A DNA stretch of 64,000 bases. It comes from Pseudoduganella plicata. GTDB lineage: Bacteria > Pseudomonadota > Gammaproteobacteria > Burkholderiales > Burkholderiaceae_D. The notes beneath the pieces were generated by a model that ran no database searches, was not told the origin of the DNA, and was given only the letters and a program-made list of their open reading frames with translations. The translations under genes and the position numbers were made by a program. Within the stretch, counting starts at the first letter, position 1; each line of letters opens with the position of its first letter. This document shows positions 15,006-23,198 of the stretch, in pieces. The stretch is from NCBI RefSeq assembly GCF_004421005.1, contig NZ_CP038026.1, positions 1,240,001 through 1,304,000 of the forward strand. Reading direction: 5' to 3'.

Positions 15006-17867
15006 ATGCCGCTTTCCGACACCTCTATCGACGCCATGAGTTCCGACATTCCTTTTTCCGTTGACGATACGCTGGCAGTGGCCATCGCCCACCATCAGGC
15101 CCGCCGCCTCGACGACGCCGCCCAGGCCTACCGGGAGATCCTGGCGCAGCGGCCCTATCACGCGCTGGCCAACCACAATCTCGGCATGCTCGCCTGGCAA
15201 CAGGAGCGGGCGGCCGAGGGGTTGCCTTTCCTGCGCCAGGCATGGTCGATCAATCCCGACGAAGGGCAGTTCTGGCTGTCGTATGGCGAAGGGCTGCTGC
15301 GCGCCGGACAGCCGGAACAAGCCCATGCGCTGTTGACCGATGCGCGCGTGCGCGGCCTCGACGGACCGGAACTGCGGGCGCTCGAGGCGCGCTGCGGCGC
15401 GGCCCTTGCCGAGCTGGCGGCCAGCCGCCCGGCCGCGGCGGAGACGGACGAAGTCGTACGCCTGTACGGTGCCGGCAACCATGCTGGCGCCGAGCAGGCG
15501 GTGCGGGCGCTGATCGAGCGCTTCCCGGAATCGGGCATGCTGTGGGGCATGCTGGGCACGATCCTGCAGGTGCAGGGCAAGCCCGCGCTGGCGGTATTGG
15601 AAGAGGCGGCCCGGCTGGCGCCGGACGACGCGGAAAACCTGGTCGGCCTCGGCAATGCACAACAGGATGCGCAACAGTTCGACGCGGCCATCGCCACCTA
15701 CGAGCGCGCGCTGGCCCTGGCGCCGCAGCTGGCGGAAGCGCACTGCAACCTCGGCAGCGCCTACTCCGCCATCGGCGAGCTGGCGGCAGCCATCGACAGT
15801 TTCGACCAGGCAATCGGGCTGAACGGGGACTATCTGGTGGCTCACCTCAACCTGGGCAATTGCCAGGCTGCGCTGCGCCGCTTCGATGCGGCAGCCGACA
15901 GTTACCGGCGCGCGCTGGCACTGGCGCCTCACGACGTGGACATCGCCGGCAATCTGATCGACGTGCTGGCGGCTCTGGACCAGCACGACGAGGCGGCGAA
16001 GCTGTGCCGCGCCGTGCTGGACGTGGTACCGGACAGCGCGGCCGTGTGGCTGCGCCATGCGGACATCCAGCGTGCACTGGGCAATGCCGATGAGGCACAG
16101 GCCGGCTACCTGCGCGCCGAAGCGCTCGGCGGCGACGACCTGCCCCTGCTGCTGGCAATCGCCATCGGGCTGCAGCTGACACCCCGGCCGGACGACGCGA
16201 CGCGGCTGTACGAAAGAGTGCTCGCGCTCGTGCCCGACCATGCGCTGGCGCATGGCAACCTCGGCGTGATTCTGGAAGACCGCCAGGATTTCGAGGCCGC
16301 GCACGAGCACTATCGCATCGCCATCGCTGCCGATCCGCAGTTCATCGATGCCCACCATAACCTCGGCATCTGCCTGCACCGGATGGGCCGCTCGGCAGAG
16401 GCGCTGGCGCAGTTTCATCACGTGCTGCAGCTGCAGCCGGACTATCAGCGCGCGCACATCAGCATTTCCGCCCAGCTGTCCGAACAGGGCCGGCTGCATG
16501 AAGCCATTGCCGCCTGCCGCGCGGGCCTCGCCGTATTGCCGGGCGACCTGGAACTCACGGGCAACCTGCTGTTCTGCCTGTCGCATGCGGACGACGTGTC
16601 GGCCGAGGAGATCGCGGAAGAACATTTCCGTTTCGGCGCACACTGCGCCGCGCTGGCCGGCCCCCTGCCGCCACACACCAACGAGCGCGCCCCCGAACGC
16701 GTCATCCGCCTTGGCTTCGTGTCGGGCGACTTCAACAATCACGCGCTGGCCAATTTCTTCATGCCGATCCTGGAGTTCCTGCATCGTTCGGCGCGCGTGC
16801 AACTGTTCGGCTACTACAACAAGGAAGCGCACGACGACGCGACGGACCGGATGCGCGCGCGCTTCCACGTCTGGCGCGACATCGCCGCGCTGCGCGACGA
16901 CGCCGTGCTGTCGCTGATCCGGGCGGACGGCATCGACGTGCTGATCGACCTGTCCGGCCATACCAACCGCAACCGCCTGGCCGTGTTTGCGCACAAGCCC
17001 GCGCCGGTCCAGGCAACGTGGATGGGCTACCCCGGCACCACAGGCCTGGCGGCAATGGACTACATCCTGCACGACCGCCACACGCTGCTGCCCGAGATGG
17101 CGGGGCAGTTCTCCGAGCGCTTCGCCTACCTGCCCGCGTGCGCGCCGTTCCAGCCGCGCGCGGATTTGCCGGACGTCAATGCCCTGCCCGCCTATACCAA
17201 TGGCTATATCACGTACGGCAGCTTCAACCGCATCAACAAGCTGCGCCGGCCCGTGATCGCCCTGTGGGCGCGCCTGTTGCGGGCCCAGCCGACGGCACGC
17301 CTGATGCTCGCCGGCATGCCGTCGAACGGCCAGTACCAGCACCTGATCGACTGGTTTGCAGAGGAAGGCATCGCGTTGTCGCGGCTGGAATTCAAGCCGC
17401 GCGCATCGCTGTGCGAATATTTCTATCTGCACCATAAGGTGGACGTCTGCCTCGATACCTTCCCCTACGCGGGCGGCACCACGACGATGCAGGCGCTGTG
17501 GATGGGTATCCCGCTTCTGACATTGGCGGGCGACACGCTGGCAGGACGCAGCGCGGCCGGCGTACTGTCGCAGCTGAACCTGAATGCGTTTGTCGCCCAC
17601 AGCTTCGACGAGTTCGTCGAGCGGGGCCTGGCCGTGACGGCACGCCTCGAGCTGCTCAGCGACCTGCGCCAAAGCCTGCGTGCCCTGCTGAGCATTGCAC
17701 CGATCAGCCGCCCGGACGTCATTGCCGCCGGCCTGGAAGGTGCGGTACGTCATATGTGGCACCGCTGGTGCGCCGGCCAGGCGCCGGAAAACTTTGAAAT
17801 CGAATACGACCTGGTGCCGATGACGGAGCTGGAAGTGCACGCCCGCGACGCGGCAAGGAAATTCTAG
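15006..17867 (+). CDS. TPR-repeat O-GlcNAc transferase-like glycosyltransferase (GT41), second copy
   Basis: 953 residues, or 943 if the ATG at 15036 is used. About 560 residues of TPR repeats are followed by a GT41 domain: GFVSGDFNNHAL (near 575), DLSGHTNRNRL (about 647), ATWMGYPGTTG, YGSFNRINKL and DTFPYAGGTTTMQ. It is longer than its paralogue at 5927 by several TPRs and differs throughout, so the copies may act on different acceptors or sites. It directly precedes the flagellin genes and follows vioA, the best available evidence that it glycosylates flagellin with a viosamine-derived sugar. Confidence 0.88.
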   Translation: MPLSDTSIDAMSSDIPFSVDDTLAVAIAHHQARRLDDAAQAYREILAQRPYHALANHNLGMLAWQQERAAEGLPFLRQAWSINPDEGQFWLSYGEGLLRAGQPEQAHALLTDARVRGLDGPELRALEARCGAALAELAASRPAAAETDEVVRLYGAGNHAGAEQAVRALIERFPESGMLWGMLGTILQVQGKPALAVLEEAARLAPDDAENLVGLGNAQQDAQQFDAAIATYERALALAPQLAEAHCNLGSAYSAIGELAAAIDSFDQAIGLNGDYLVAHLNLGNCQAALRRFDAAADSYRRALALAPHDVDIAGNLIDVLAALDQHDEAAKLCRAVLDVVPDSAAVWLRHADIQRALGNADEAQAGYLRAEALGGDDLPLLLAIAIGLQLTPRPDDATRLYERVLALVPDHALAHGNLGVILEDRQDFEAAHEHYRIAIAADPQFIDAHHNLGICLHRMGRSAEALAQFHHVLQLQPDYQRAHISISAQLSEQGRLHEAIAACRAGLAVLPGDLELTGNLLFCLSHADDVSAEEIAEEHFRFGAHCAALAGPLPPHTNERAPERVIRLGFVSGDFNNHALANFFMPILEFLHRSARVQLFGYYNKEAHDDATDRMRARFHVWRDIAALRDDAVLSLIRADGIDVLIDLSGHTNRNRLAVFAHKPAPVQATWMGYPGTTGLAAMDYILHDRHTLLPEMAGQFSERFAYLPACAPFQPRADLPDVNALPAYTNGYITYGSFNRINKLRRPVIALWARLLRAQPTARLMLAGMPSNGQYQHLIDWFAEEGIALSRLEFKPRASLCEYFYLHHKVDVCLDTFPYAGGTTTMQALWMGIPLLTLAGDTLAGRSAAGVLSQLNLNAFVAHSFDEFVERGLAVTARLELLSDLRQSLRALLSIAPISRPDVIAAGLEGAVRHMWHRWCAGQAPENFEIEYDLVPMTELEVHARDAARKF

Positions 17868-17909
17868 AACGCATCTGCGGAAAAACCAAAAAATTTTTCC
17901 ACACGGCAC

Positions 17910-17937
17910 TTAATGGATGGGTTGAGCGGGTCGCCCT
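17910..17937 (+). promoter_or_regulatory. Putative sigma28-type promoter of flagellin gene 1
   Basis: TTAAT at 17910, a 15-nt spacer and GTCGCCCT at 17930. The same TTAAT-N15-GYCGCCYT pattern recurs with identical spacing before flagellin genes 2 and 3 and is preceded each time by an A/T tract. It resembles the FliA consensus (TAAA-N15-GCCGATAA) in spacing and the GCCG core but is off-consensus in the last four bases. Confidence 0.6.
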
Positions 17938-17947
17938 GTACTCTTGA

Positions 17948-17966
17948 GGGCATGAAGAGCATGCCC
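17948..17966 (+). ncRNA. Flagellin leader hairpin 1
   Basis: GGGCATG and CATGCCC form a perfect 7-bp stem around a 5-nt loop. It lies 11 nt after the -10-like element and 28 nt before the start codon. The stem is kept in all three flagellin leaders and may act on mRNA stability or translation. Confidence 0.55.
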
Positions 17967-17994
17967 CGTGAAACCAATCACCGGAGTATTTCAA

Positions 17995-18852
17995 ATGCTG
18001 AGCCTTCACACCAACGCCGCTGCACTGTCCGCCCAAAACGCACTGTCGCGCACCCAGAGCAACCTGTCCACGTCGATGACGCGCCTGTCGACCGGCTACC
18101 GCATCAACTCGTCGATGGACGACGCCGCCGGCCTGCAGATCGCTACCCGCCTGAAAGCCCAGACCAGCGGCCAGCAAGTCGCCATGACGAACACGCAGAA
18201 CTCCAAGTCGCTGCTGCAAACGGCTGACGGCGCCTTCGACGAAGTCACCAACATGCTGGTGCGCATGAAGGATCTGGCCACGCAGGCAGCCGACGTGTCG
18301 TCGAACGCCGACGACAAGACCGCCATGCAGTCGGAATTCGACGCACTGGGCCAGGAACTGGGCAACATCCTGAAAAACACCACGTTCGGCGGCTCCACGC
18401 TGCTGGTCGGCGGCACGCTGGCTTCGTCGATGACGTTCCAGATCGGCGCCAGCTCCAGCGAAAAAATGACGATCAACCTGGGCACCGCAGTGAGCGCCCT
18501 GGTAACGGCCGTCAGTTCCGCCACGAGCAACTACGCTACGGCCACGACCGGCGCCGAGCTGACGGGTGCGGGCTCCGCCTCCACCGCGATCTCGAACCTG
18601 ACGGACGCGATCAACAAGGTCGGCACCGTGCGTTCGTCGATCGGTGCAGCCGCCAACCGCCTGGACCACATCAACACCAACCTGGGCAACATCAGCTCGA
18701 ACACCAAAGCCGCTACCGGCCGCATCATGGACGTCGACTTCGCAACGGAAAGCGCGAACATGACGTCGAACCAGATGCTGCTGCAGGCCGGCACCGCCAT
18801 GCTGAAGCAGTCGAACAGCATGTCGTCGATGGTCATGTCCCTGCTGCAGTAA
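17995..18852 (+). CDS. fliC: Lateral-type flagellin 1
   Basis: 285 residues from ATG 17995 with GGAG 10 nt upstream. An in-frame GTG nine codons earlier has no ribosome site. The N-terminal D0/D1 helices (MLSLHTNAAALSAQN, DDAAGLQIATRL) and the C-terminal D1/D0 helices (QMLLQAGTAMLKQSNSM) are intact, and the central region is short, so the D2/D3 domains are essentially absent. The AGLQIATR and FQIGA segments resemble lateral (LafA) flagellins more than polar or E. coli FliC. Ser/Thr-rich segments around residues 165-200 are likely glycosylation sites. Compared with copies 2 and 3, its variable segment (TATTGAELTGAGSAS) differs most. Confidence 0.95.
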   Translation: MLSLHTNAAALSAQNALSRTQSNLSTSMTRLSTGYRINSSMDDAAGLQIATRLKAQTSGQQVAMTNTQNSKSLLQTADGAFDEVTNMLVRMKDLATQAADVSSNADDKTAMQSEFDALGQELGNILKNTTFGGSTLLVGGTLASSMTFQIGASSSEKMTINLGTAVSALVTAVSSATSNYATATTGAELTGAGSASTAISNLTDAINKVGTVRSSIGAAANRLDHINTNLGNISSNTKAATGRIMDVDFATESANMTSNQMLLQAGTAMLKQSNSMSSMVMSLLQ

Positions 18853-18878
18853 TCGCTTTTCCGCTGCTTTGCTTCAGA

Positions 18879-18905
18879 AAGCCAACCTTCGGGTTGGCTT
18901 TTTTC
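18879..18905 (+). terminator. Intrinsic terminator after flagellin gene 1
   Basis: Stem AAGCCAACC / GGTTGGCTT with a TTCG tetraloop, followed by a T-run (18899-18904), 27 bp after the stop codon. Confidence 0.9.
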
Positions 18906-18956
18906 GTTCGAGGCACGGGCGTCGCGCAAAAAACTCAAAATTTTTCCGTACAGCAT

Positions 18957-18984
18957 TTAATGCGATCGAGGTATTGGCCGCCTT
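18957..18984 (+). promoter_or_regulatory. Putative sigma28-type promoter of flagellin gene 2
   Basis: TTAAT at 18957, a 15-nt spacer and GCCGCCTT at 18977, the best match of the three copies to the FliA -10 core GCCG. It lies just after the gene 1 terminator, so gene 2 is an independent transcription unit. Confidence 0.6.
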
Positions 18985-18994
18985 GTACTGATGA

Positions 18995-19013
18995 GGGCGT
19001 GACGAGCATGCCC
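18995..19013 (+). ncRNA. Flagellin leader hairpin 2
   Basis: GGGCGTG and CATGCCC flank a 5-nt loop. The single change from copies 1 and 3 turns an A-U pair into a G-U wobble, so pairing is kept in RNA although DNA symmetry is lost. This favours an RNA function over a protein operator. Confidence 0.55.
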
Positions 19014-19038
19014 ATGAACCCACGCTGGAGTAATCATC

Positions 19039-19890
19039 ATGCTGAGCCTGCACACCAACGCCGCCGCCCTGTCCGCCCAAAACGCCCTGTCGCGCACCCA
19101 AAGCAACCTGTCCACGTCGATGACGCGCCTGTCGACCGGCTACCGCATCAACTCGTCGATGGACGACGCCGCCGGCCTGCAGATCGCTACCCGCCTGAAA
19201 GCCCAGACCAGCGGCCAGCAGGTCGCCATGACGAACACGCAGAACTCCAAGTCGCTGCTGCAGACGGCTGACGGCGCCTTCGACGAAGTCACCAACATGC
19301 TGGTGCGCATGAAGGACCTGGCAACGCAGGCTGCCGACGCATCGTCGAACGCCGACGACAAGACCGCCATGCAGTCGGAATACGACGCACTCGGCCAGGA
19401 ACTGGGCAACATCCTGAAAAACACCACGTTCGGCGGCTCCACGCTGCTGGTCGGCGGCACGCTGGCTTCGTCGATGACGTTCCAGATCGGCGCGAGCGCC
19501 GGCGAAAAAATGTCGATCAACCTGGGCACTGCCCTGAGCACGCTGGAATCGTCCGTGACGACCGCCACGTCGAACTACACGACCGCCGGCACGGGTACGG
19601 AGCTGACGTCGGCTGCCAACACCGCCATCTCGAACCTGACGGCCGCCATCAACAATGTCGGTACCGTGCGTTCGTCGATCGGTGCAGCCGCCAACCGTCT
19701 GGACCACATCAACACCAACCTGGGCAACATCAGCTCGAACACCAAGGCCGCTACCGGCCGTATCATGGACGTCGACTTCGCAACGGAAAGCGCGAACATG
19801 ACGTCGAACCAGATGCTGCTGCAAGCCGGCACCGCCATGCTGAAGCAGTCGAACAGCATGTCGTCGATGGTCATGTCGCTGCTGCAGTAA
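19039..19890 (+). CDS. fliC: Lateral-type flagellin 2
   Basis: 283 residues. N- and C-terminal D0/D1 segments are nearly identical to those of copies 1 and 3. The central segment (SSVTTATSNYTTAGTG) is shared with copy 3, not copy 1. Conversely, its upstream leader from the hairpin to the start codon differs from the near-identical leaders of copies 1 and 3. The start ATG at 19039 is preceded by GGAG at 19024. It would form filament subunits exported by the flagellar type III system. As the outer neighbours have the same promoter type, all three are probably coexpressed. Confidence 0.95.
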   Translation: MLSLHTNAAALSAQNALSRTQSNLSTSMTRLSTGYRINSSMDDAAGLQIATRLKAQTSGQQVAMTNTQNSKSLLQTADGAFDEVTNMLVRMKDLATQAADASSNADDKTAMQSEYDALGQELGNILKNTTFGGSTLLVGGTLASSMTFQIGASAGEKMSINLGTALSTLESSVTTATSNYTTAGTGTELTSAANTAISNLTAAINNVGTVRSSIGAAANRLDHINTNLGNISSNTKAATGRIMDVDFATESANMTSNQMLLQAGTAMLKQSNSMSSMVMSLLQ

Positions 19891-19914
19891 TTCCTGCGCC
19901 ACGACGCCAGCGGA

Positions 19915-19941
19915 AAGCCAGCCTTCGGGCTGGCTTTTTTC
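19915..19941 (+). terminator. Intrinsic terminator after flagellin gene 2
   Basis: Stem AAAGCCAGCC / GGCTGGCTTT with TTCG loop and T-run, 25 bp after the stop. It has the same design as terminator 1 with compensating base changes. Confidence 0.9.
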
Positions 19942-19998
19942 ATTTCCCGGCGCTTGTCGCCGTTCCGGCAAAATAGCCAAAAATTTTCCACACGGCAT

Positions 19999-20026
19999 TT
20001 AATAAGGCGTCCAGGGGTGTCGCCTT
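19999..20026 (+). promoter_or_regulatory. Putative sigma28-type promoter of flagellin gene 3
   Basis: TTAAT at 19999, a 15-nt spacer and GTCGCCTT at 20019, matching copies 1 and 2 in sequence and spacing. An A/T tract just upstream (about 19975-19988) could be an UP element. Confidence 0.6.
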
Positions 20027-20036
20027 GTACTGATGA

Positions 20037-20055
20037 GGGCATGAAAAGCATGCCC
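20037..20055 (+). ncRNA. Flagellin leader hairpin 3
   Basis: GGGCATG, loop AAAAG, CATGCCC: a perfect 7-bp stem in the same place, 28 nt before the start codon, as in copy 1. Confidence 0.55.
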
Positions 20056-20083
20056 CGTGAAACCAATCACCGGAGTATTTCAA

Positions 20084-20935
20084 ATGCTGAGCCTTCACAC
20101 CAACGCCGCTGCCCTGTCCGCCCAAAACGCACTGTCGCGCACCCAAAGCAACCTGTCCACGTCGATGACCCGCCTGTCGACCGGCTACCGCATCAACTCG
20201 TCGATGGACGACGCCGCCGGCCTGCAGATCGCGACCCGCCTGAAAGCCCAGACCAGCGGCCAGCAGGTCGCCATGACGAACACGCAGAACTCCAAGTCGC
20301 TGCTGCAAACGGCTGACGGCGCCTTCGACGAAGTCACCAACATGCTGGTGCGCATGAAGGACCTGGCAACGCAGGCAGCCGACGTGTCGTCGAACGCCGA
20401 CGACAAGACCGCCATGCAGTCGGAATACGACGCACTGGGCCAGGAACTGGGCAACATCCTGAAGAACACCACGTTCGGCGGCTCCACGCTGCTGGTCGGC
20501 GGCACGCTGGCTTCGTCGATGACGTTCCAGATCGGCGCGAGCGCCGGCGAAAAAATGTCGATCAACCTGGGCACCGCCCTGACCACGCTGGTGTCGTCCG
20601 TGACGACCGCCACGTCGAACTACACGACCGCCGGCACGGGTACGGAACTGACGTCGGCTGCCAACACCGCCATCTCGAACCTGACGACCGCCATCAACAA
20701 CGTCGGCACCGTGCGTTCGTCGATCGGTGCAGCCGCCAACCGTCTGGACCACATCAACACCAACCTGGGCAACATCAGCTCGAACACCAAAGCCGCTACC
20801 GGCCGTATCATGGACGTCGACTTCGCAACGGAAAGCGCGAACATGACGTCGAACCAGATGCTGCTGCAGGCCGGCACCGCCATGCTGAAGCAGTCGAACA
20901 GCATGTCGTCGATGGTCATGTCCCTGCTGCAGTAA
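20084..20935 (+). CDS. fliC: Lateral-type flagellin 3
   Basis: 283 residues from ATG 20084, with the same GGAG spacing as copy 1. The leader from about 20030 to the start and the first codons match copy 1 almost base for base, while the central segment (TTATSNYTTAGTGTELTSA) matches copy 2. It is therefore a mosaic of the other two, suggesting gene conversion. The D0/D1 core is complete and D2/D3 are absent. Confidence 0.95.
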   Translation: MLSLHTNAAALSAQNALSRTQSNLSTSMTRLSTGYRINSSMDDAAGLQIATRLKAQTSGQQVAMTNTQNSKSLLQTADGAFDEVTNMLVRMKDLATQAADVSSNADDKTAMQSEYDALGQELGNILKNTTFGGSTLLVGGTLASSMTFQIGASAGEKMSINLGTALTTLVSSVTTATSNYTTAGTGTELTSAANTAISNLTTAINNVGTVRSSIGAAANRLDHINTNLGNISSNTKAATGRIMDVDFATESANMTSNQMLLQAGTAMLKQSNSMSSMVMSLLQ

Positions 20936-20973
20936 TCGCTTTTCCGCGGGCCACCGGGCCCGCCAGCAGAACG

Positions 20974-21003
20974 AGCCAACCGCACCCCGGTTGGCTTTTT
21001 TTT
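20974..21003 (+). terminator. Intrinsic terminator after flagellin gene 3
   Basis: Stem GAGCCAACCG / CGGTTGGCTT with a short loop, then an 8-nt T-run, 40 bp after the stop and 25 bp before the next gene. The next gene therefore needs its own promoter or read-through. Confidence 0.88.
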
Positions 21004-21027
21004 ATTCACACATGGTAAGCTGTTTGC

Positions 21028-21984
21028 ATGGCAATAGACCGACTCGCACCACCCCTGGCGGTGCTGAACATTCCCGACCGCGTCGCCCGCGACCAGCCCG
21101 GCCGCAACAATGTGCCGGTCGCGCCGCAGCCCCAGGGCGATGCGGATGGCGCCACGTTCGTGCCAGGCGCCGGCACGCCTGCCGCCGTCGGCGCGCTGCT
21201 CGAAGCGGGCGATGGCAGCCCGCTTCTCCAGGCCGCGCCCGGCGCGCTGGCGGGCAAGGCCGCACTCGATGCGCTGCTGAGCGAGCCCGCCATGCAGCCG
21301 AACCAGCTGTTCATGTCGCGCCAGGTCGTGTGGCAGCCGCCCGACCCGTCCGCGCTGGCGGCATCCTGGATGGTCATGGTGCGCAACTACGCCGAACAGC
21401 GCGCCGCGCTGCTGCAGCAGACCGAGGGCCGTCACCTGCCCGCCGGCCTGTTCCTGTCCGAGCAGGCGCCCGCCGTGCTGCGCGAGGGCCGCGTGCCGCC
21501 CCACCTGGTGGCCGAAACGGATGCATGGCGCTTTGCCGTCTATGCCTGGGGCAGCGAAAAACTGGTGCTGCGCGTGGTGGTGCGCGACGACGATGACAAT
21601 GAGCCGCGCGCGCCGGCACGCGGACCCCGCATTGCGCTGCGCCTCGAAGTCTTCCTCCCCGACCTGGGCAAGGTGGTGGTACAGATGGAACCGATGGCCC
21701 ACGGCGTACTGCTGGAAATCGGCGCGGCGCAGAACGCGGCCATGCAGCACATGCGCACGCTGTTGCCGAAGATTGCCGCGCTGGCGAACCGCTGCGGCGT
21801 GACCATCGTGCGGGCCCGCCTGATGCGCGAACTGGGCCCCGTCAGCGCCAACCAGCCGACCAGCCGCCAGGTCGGCGGATTGACGCCCGCGGTATTCCAT
21901 ACGATGGCGGAAGTGGCCGTGCTGCTGTCGCAGCCGCTGCCGCCGGACGAACTGTTCCTCCAGGAGAAACCCGAACATGCGTGA
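21028..21984 (+). CDS. FliK C-terminal-domain-like protein downstream of flagellins
   Basis: 318 residues, not confidently assigned. The N-terminal 90 residues are Pro/Ala-rich and disordered-looking. The region from about 200 to 280 (LRLEVFLPDLGKVVVQME, GVLLEIGAA, LLPKIAALANRCGVTIVRAR) has the strand-helix pattern of the Flg_hook domain of FliK, which switches the flagellar exporter from hook to filament. A canonical FliK gene is present at 55152, so this would be a second, divergent member. It overlaps the thioesterase gene by 8 bp. Its position next to flagellins supports a flagellar role, but function remains open. Confidence 0.55.
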   Translation: MAIDRLAPPLAVLNIPDRVARDQPGRNNVPVAPQPQGDADGATFVPGAGTPAAVGALLEAGDGSPLLQAAPGALAGKAALDALLSEPAMQPNQLFMSRQVVWQPPDPSALAASWMVMVRNYAEQRAALLQQTEGRHLPAGLFLSEQAPAVLREGRVPPHLVAETDAWRFAVYAWGSEKLVLRVVVRDDDDNEPRAPARGPRIALRLEVFLPDLGKVVVQMEPMAHGVLLEIGAAQNAAMQHMRTLLPKIAALANRCGVTIVRARLMRELGPVSANQPTSRQVGGLTPAVFHTMAEVAVLLSQPLPPDELFLQEKPEHA

Positions 21985-22414
21985 TGCCAGCCGCGGCGAC
22001 TTCCCTCATTTCCTGACGATCGCCACCCGTTGGGCGGACAACGACGCCTACCGGCACGTCAACAACGTCGTCTACTACAGCTGGTTCGACACGGCCGTCA
22101 ACGAATTCCTGATCCGGCGCGGCGTGCTGGACATCGAGCGCGACGAAGCCGTCGGCCTGGTCGTCGACACGGGCTGCTCGTACTTCAGTTCCGTCACGTT
22201 CCCGGACGTCGTCCACGTCGGCCTGCGCGTGGCCAAGCTGGGCAATTCCAGCGTGCGCTACGAACTGGCGATCTTCCGCAACGACGACGGCAAGCCCGCG
22301 GCGGCCGGCCATTTCGTGCACGTCTACGTGGATCGGGCCAGCAACCGCCCGGTGCCGGTGCCGGAACACGTGCGCAGTCTGCTGGCGACGATCTCGGCGG
22401 GCAATCCGCAATGA
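21977..22414 (+). CDS. Acyl-CoA thioesterase (4HBT/YbgC-like hot-dog fold)
   Basis: 145 residues. The hot-dog signature with catalytic Asp is visible as TRWADNDAYRHVNNVVYYSWFDT at the N-terminus (written here only as its pattern: D-x-D-x-Y-x-H-V-N-N). The strand SVRYELAIFR and the C-terminal HFVHVYVDR complete the fold. It would hydrolyse acyl-CoA or acyl-ACP thioesters. It overlaps the upstream FliK-like gene and is overlapped by the next gene as ATGA. A link to the acyl-ACP branch of the glycan locus is possible but not shown. Confidence 0.9.
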   Translation: MRDASRGDFPHFLTIATRWADNDAYRHVNNVVYYSWFDTAVNEFLIRRGVLDIERDEAVGLVVDTGCSYFSSVTFPDVVHVGLRVAKLGNSSVRYELAIFRNDDGKPAAAGHFVHVYVDRASNRPVPVPEHVRSLLATISAGNPQ

Positions 22415-22937
22415 TGCGCACGCTTGTCGCGGCCGCCGTTCTGGCCACGACGCTGCCGGCCAGCGCATGCTTGATATACAACAACTATCGGGCGTTCGCG
22501 CCGGACGTGCCCGATACCTTCGACTGGGACGACGCCCCGCTCAATCCGCTGCTGACCGCGCCACAGGTGCGCGTAGTCAAGATCAAGCGCGCCCCCGCGA
22601 GCCAGCCGACTATGTGGGCCGGGTCATGCGCTGCACGATGGGCCAGGCCCACCTTCAGGTGCGCTGGCCGGCAACAGGCGGGCCGCCGCTGAAGGACGTG
22701 GGCTTTCGCTTCCGCAAGCTGCAGGACGGCGCAATCTTTTTCGACGCGGCGCCGCAGCAGGGCACGATCCGGCGCAATACGATGGAGTACGAATTTTTCA
22801 TCTTCGAATCCGCCCAGGAGGCGGCGGAAAAACTGGACATGGAGATCGAGGTCTACGCCGTCAATGCCGATCGCGAGCGCGGGATGGGCACGCGGCTGCG
22901 CATTCACGCGCCGCCCGCGCCGGTCGATAAGCGCTGA
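22411..22937 (+). pseudogene. Secreted hypothetical protein interrupted by a frameshift
   Basis: The ATG at 22411 overlaps the thioesterase stop. It starts a signal peptide (MMRTLVAAAVLATTLPASAC) and about 40 further sensible residues up to VRVVKIKRAP. The downstream half (ADYVGRVMRCTMGQAHLQVRW to the stop at 22937) lies in another frame. The switch must occur near 22590-22610, where a run of five C is present. Either the gene is broken or one base is wrong in the assembly. No known family is recognised. Confidence 0.6.
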
Positions 22938-23198
22938 CGGCAGCGCCGAACCGACAGCGAGAGGCAGCTCCCGTCATTCATGGTGTGCCTACCTGGCCTG
23001 ACCCGGCCCGGCGAAGTGCGGACGTGCGAGAGCTGTGACATCAAGGACGTGACGTCAGCTGTAGCGTGCACCCGGGTCATGCGATTATCGTGCGGTTCGA
23101 ATTGGCCCGCTGCTGGGAAAGTCGGGACGAGCATCCGTCTTCTTTGCTCTTCCGGACCGTTCGCGACGATCATAGGCAGCCCCGCCAGGGGGCTTGGC
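22938..23198. other. Intergenic stretch without recognised feature
   Basis: No coding, repeat or hairpin signal stands out between the frameshifted gene and the convergent GFA gene. Confidence 0.5.

Noticed and set aside
13707..17909. 1,400-codon open frame on the minus strand opposite vioA and the GT41 gene
   Set aside because: It is the antisense shadow of GC-rich codons; composition is Arg/Gln/His/Val-rich without domains, and the plus-strand genes have clear motifs.
17881..20960. Tandem flagellin region as a mobile-element or phage duplication
   Set aside because: No terminal repeats, transposase or integrase; each unit has its own promoter, hairpin and terminator, fitting ordinary gene duplication.
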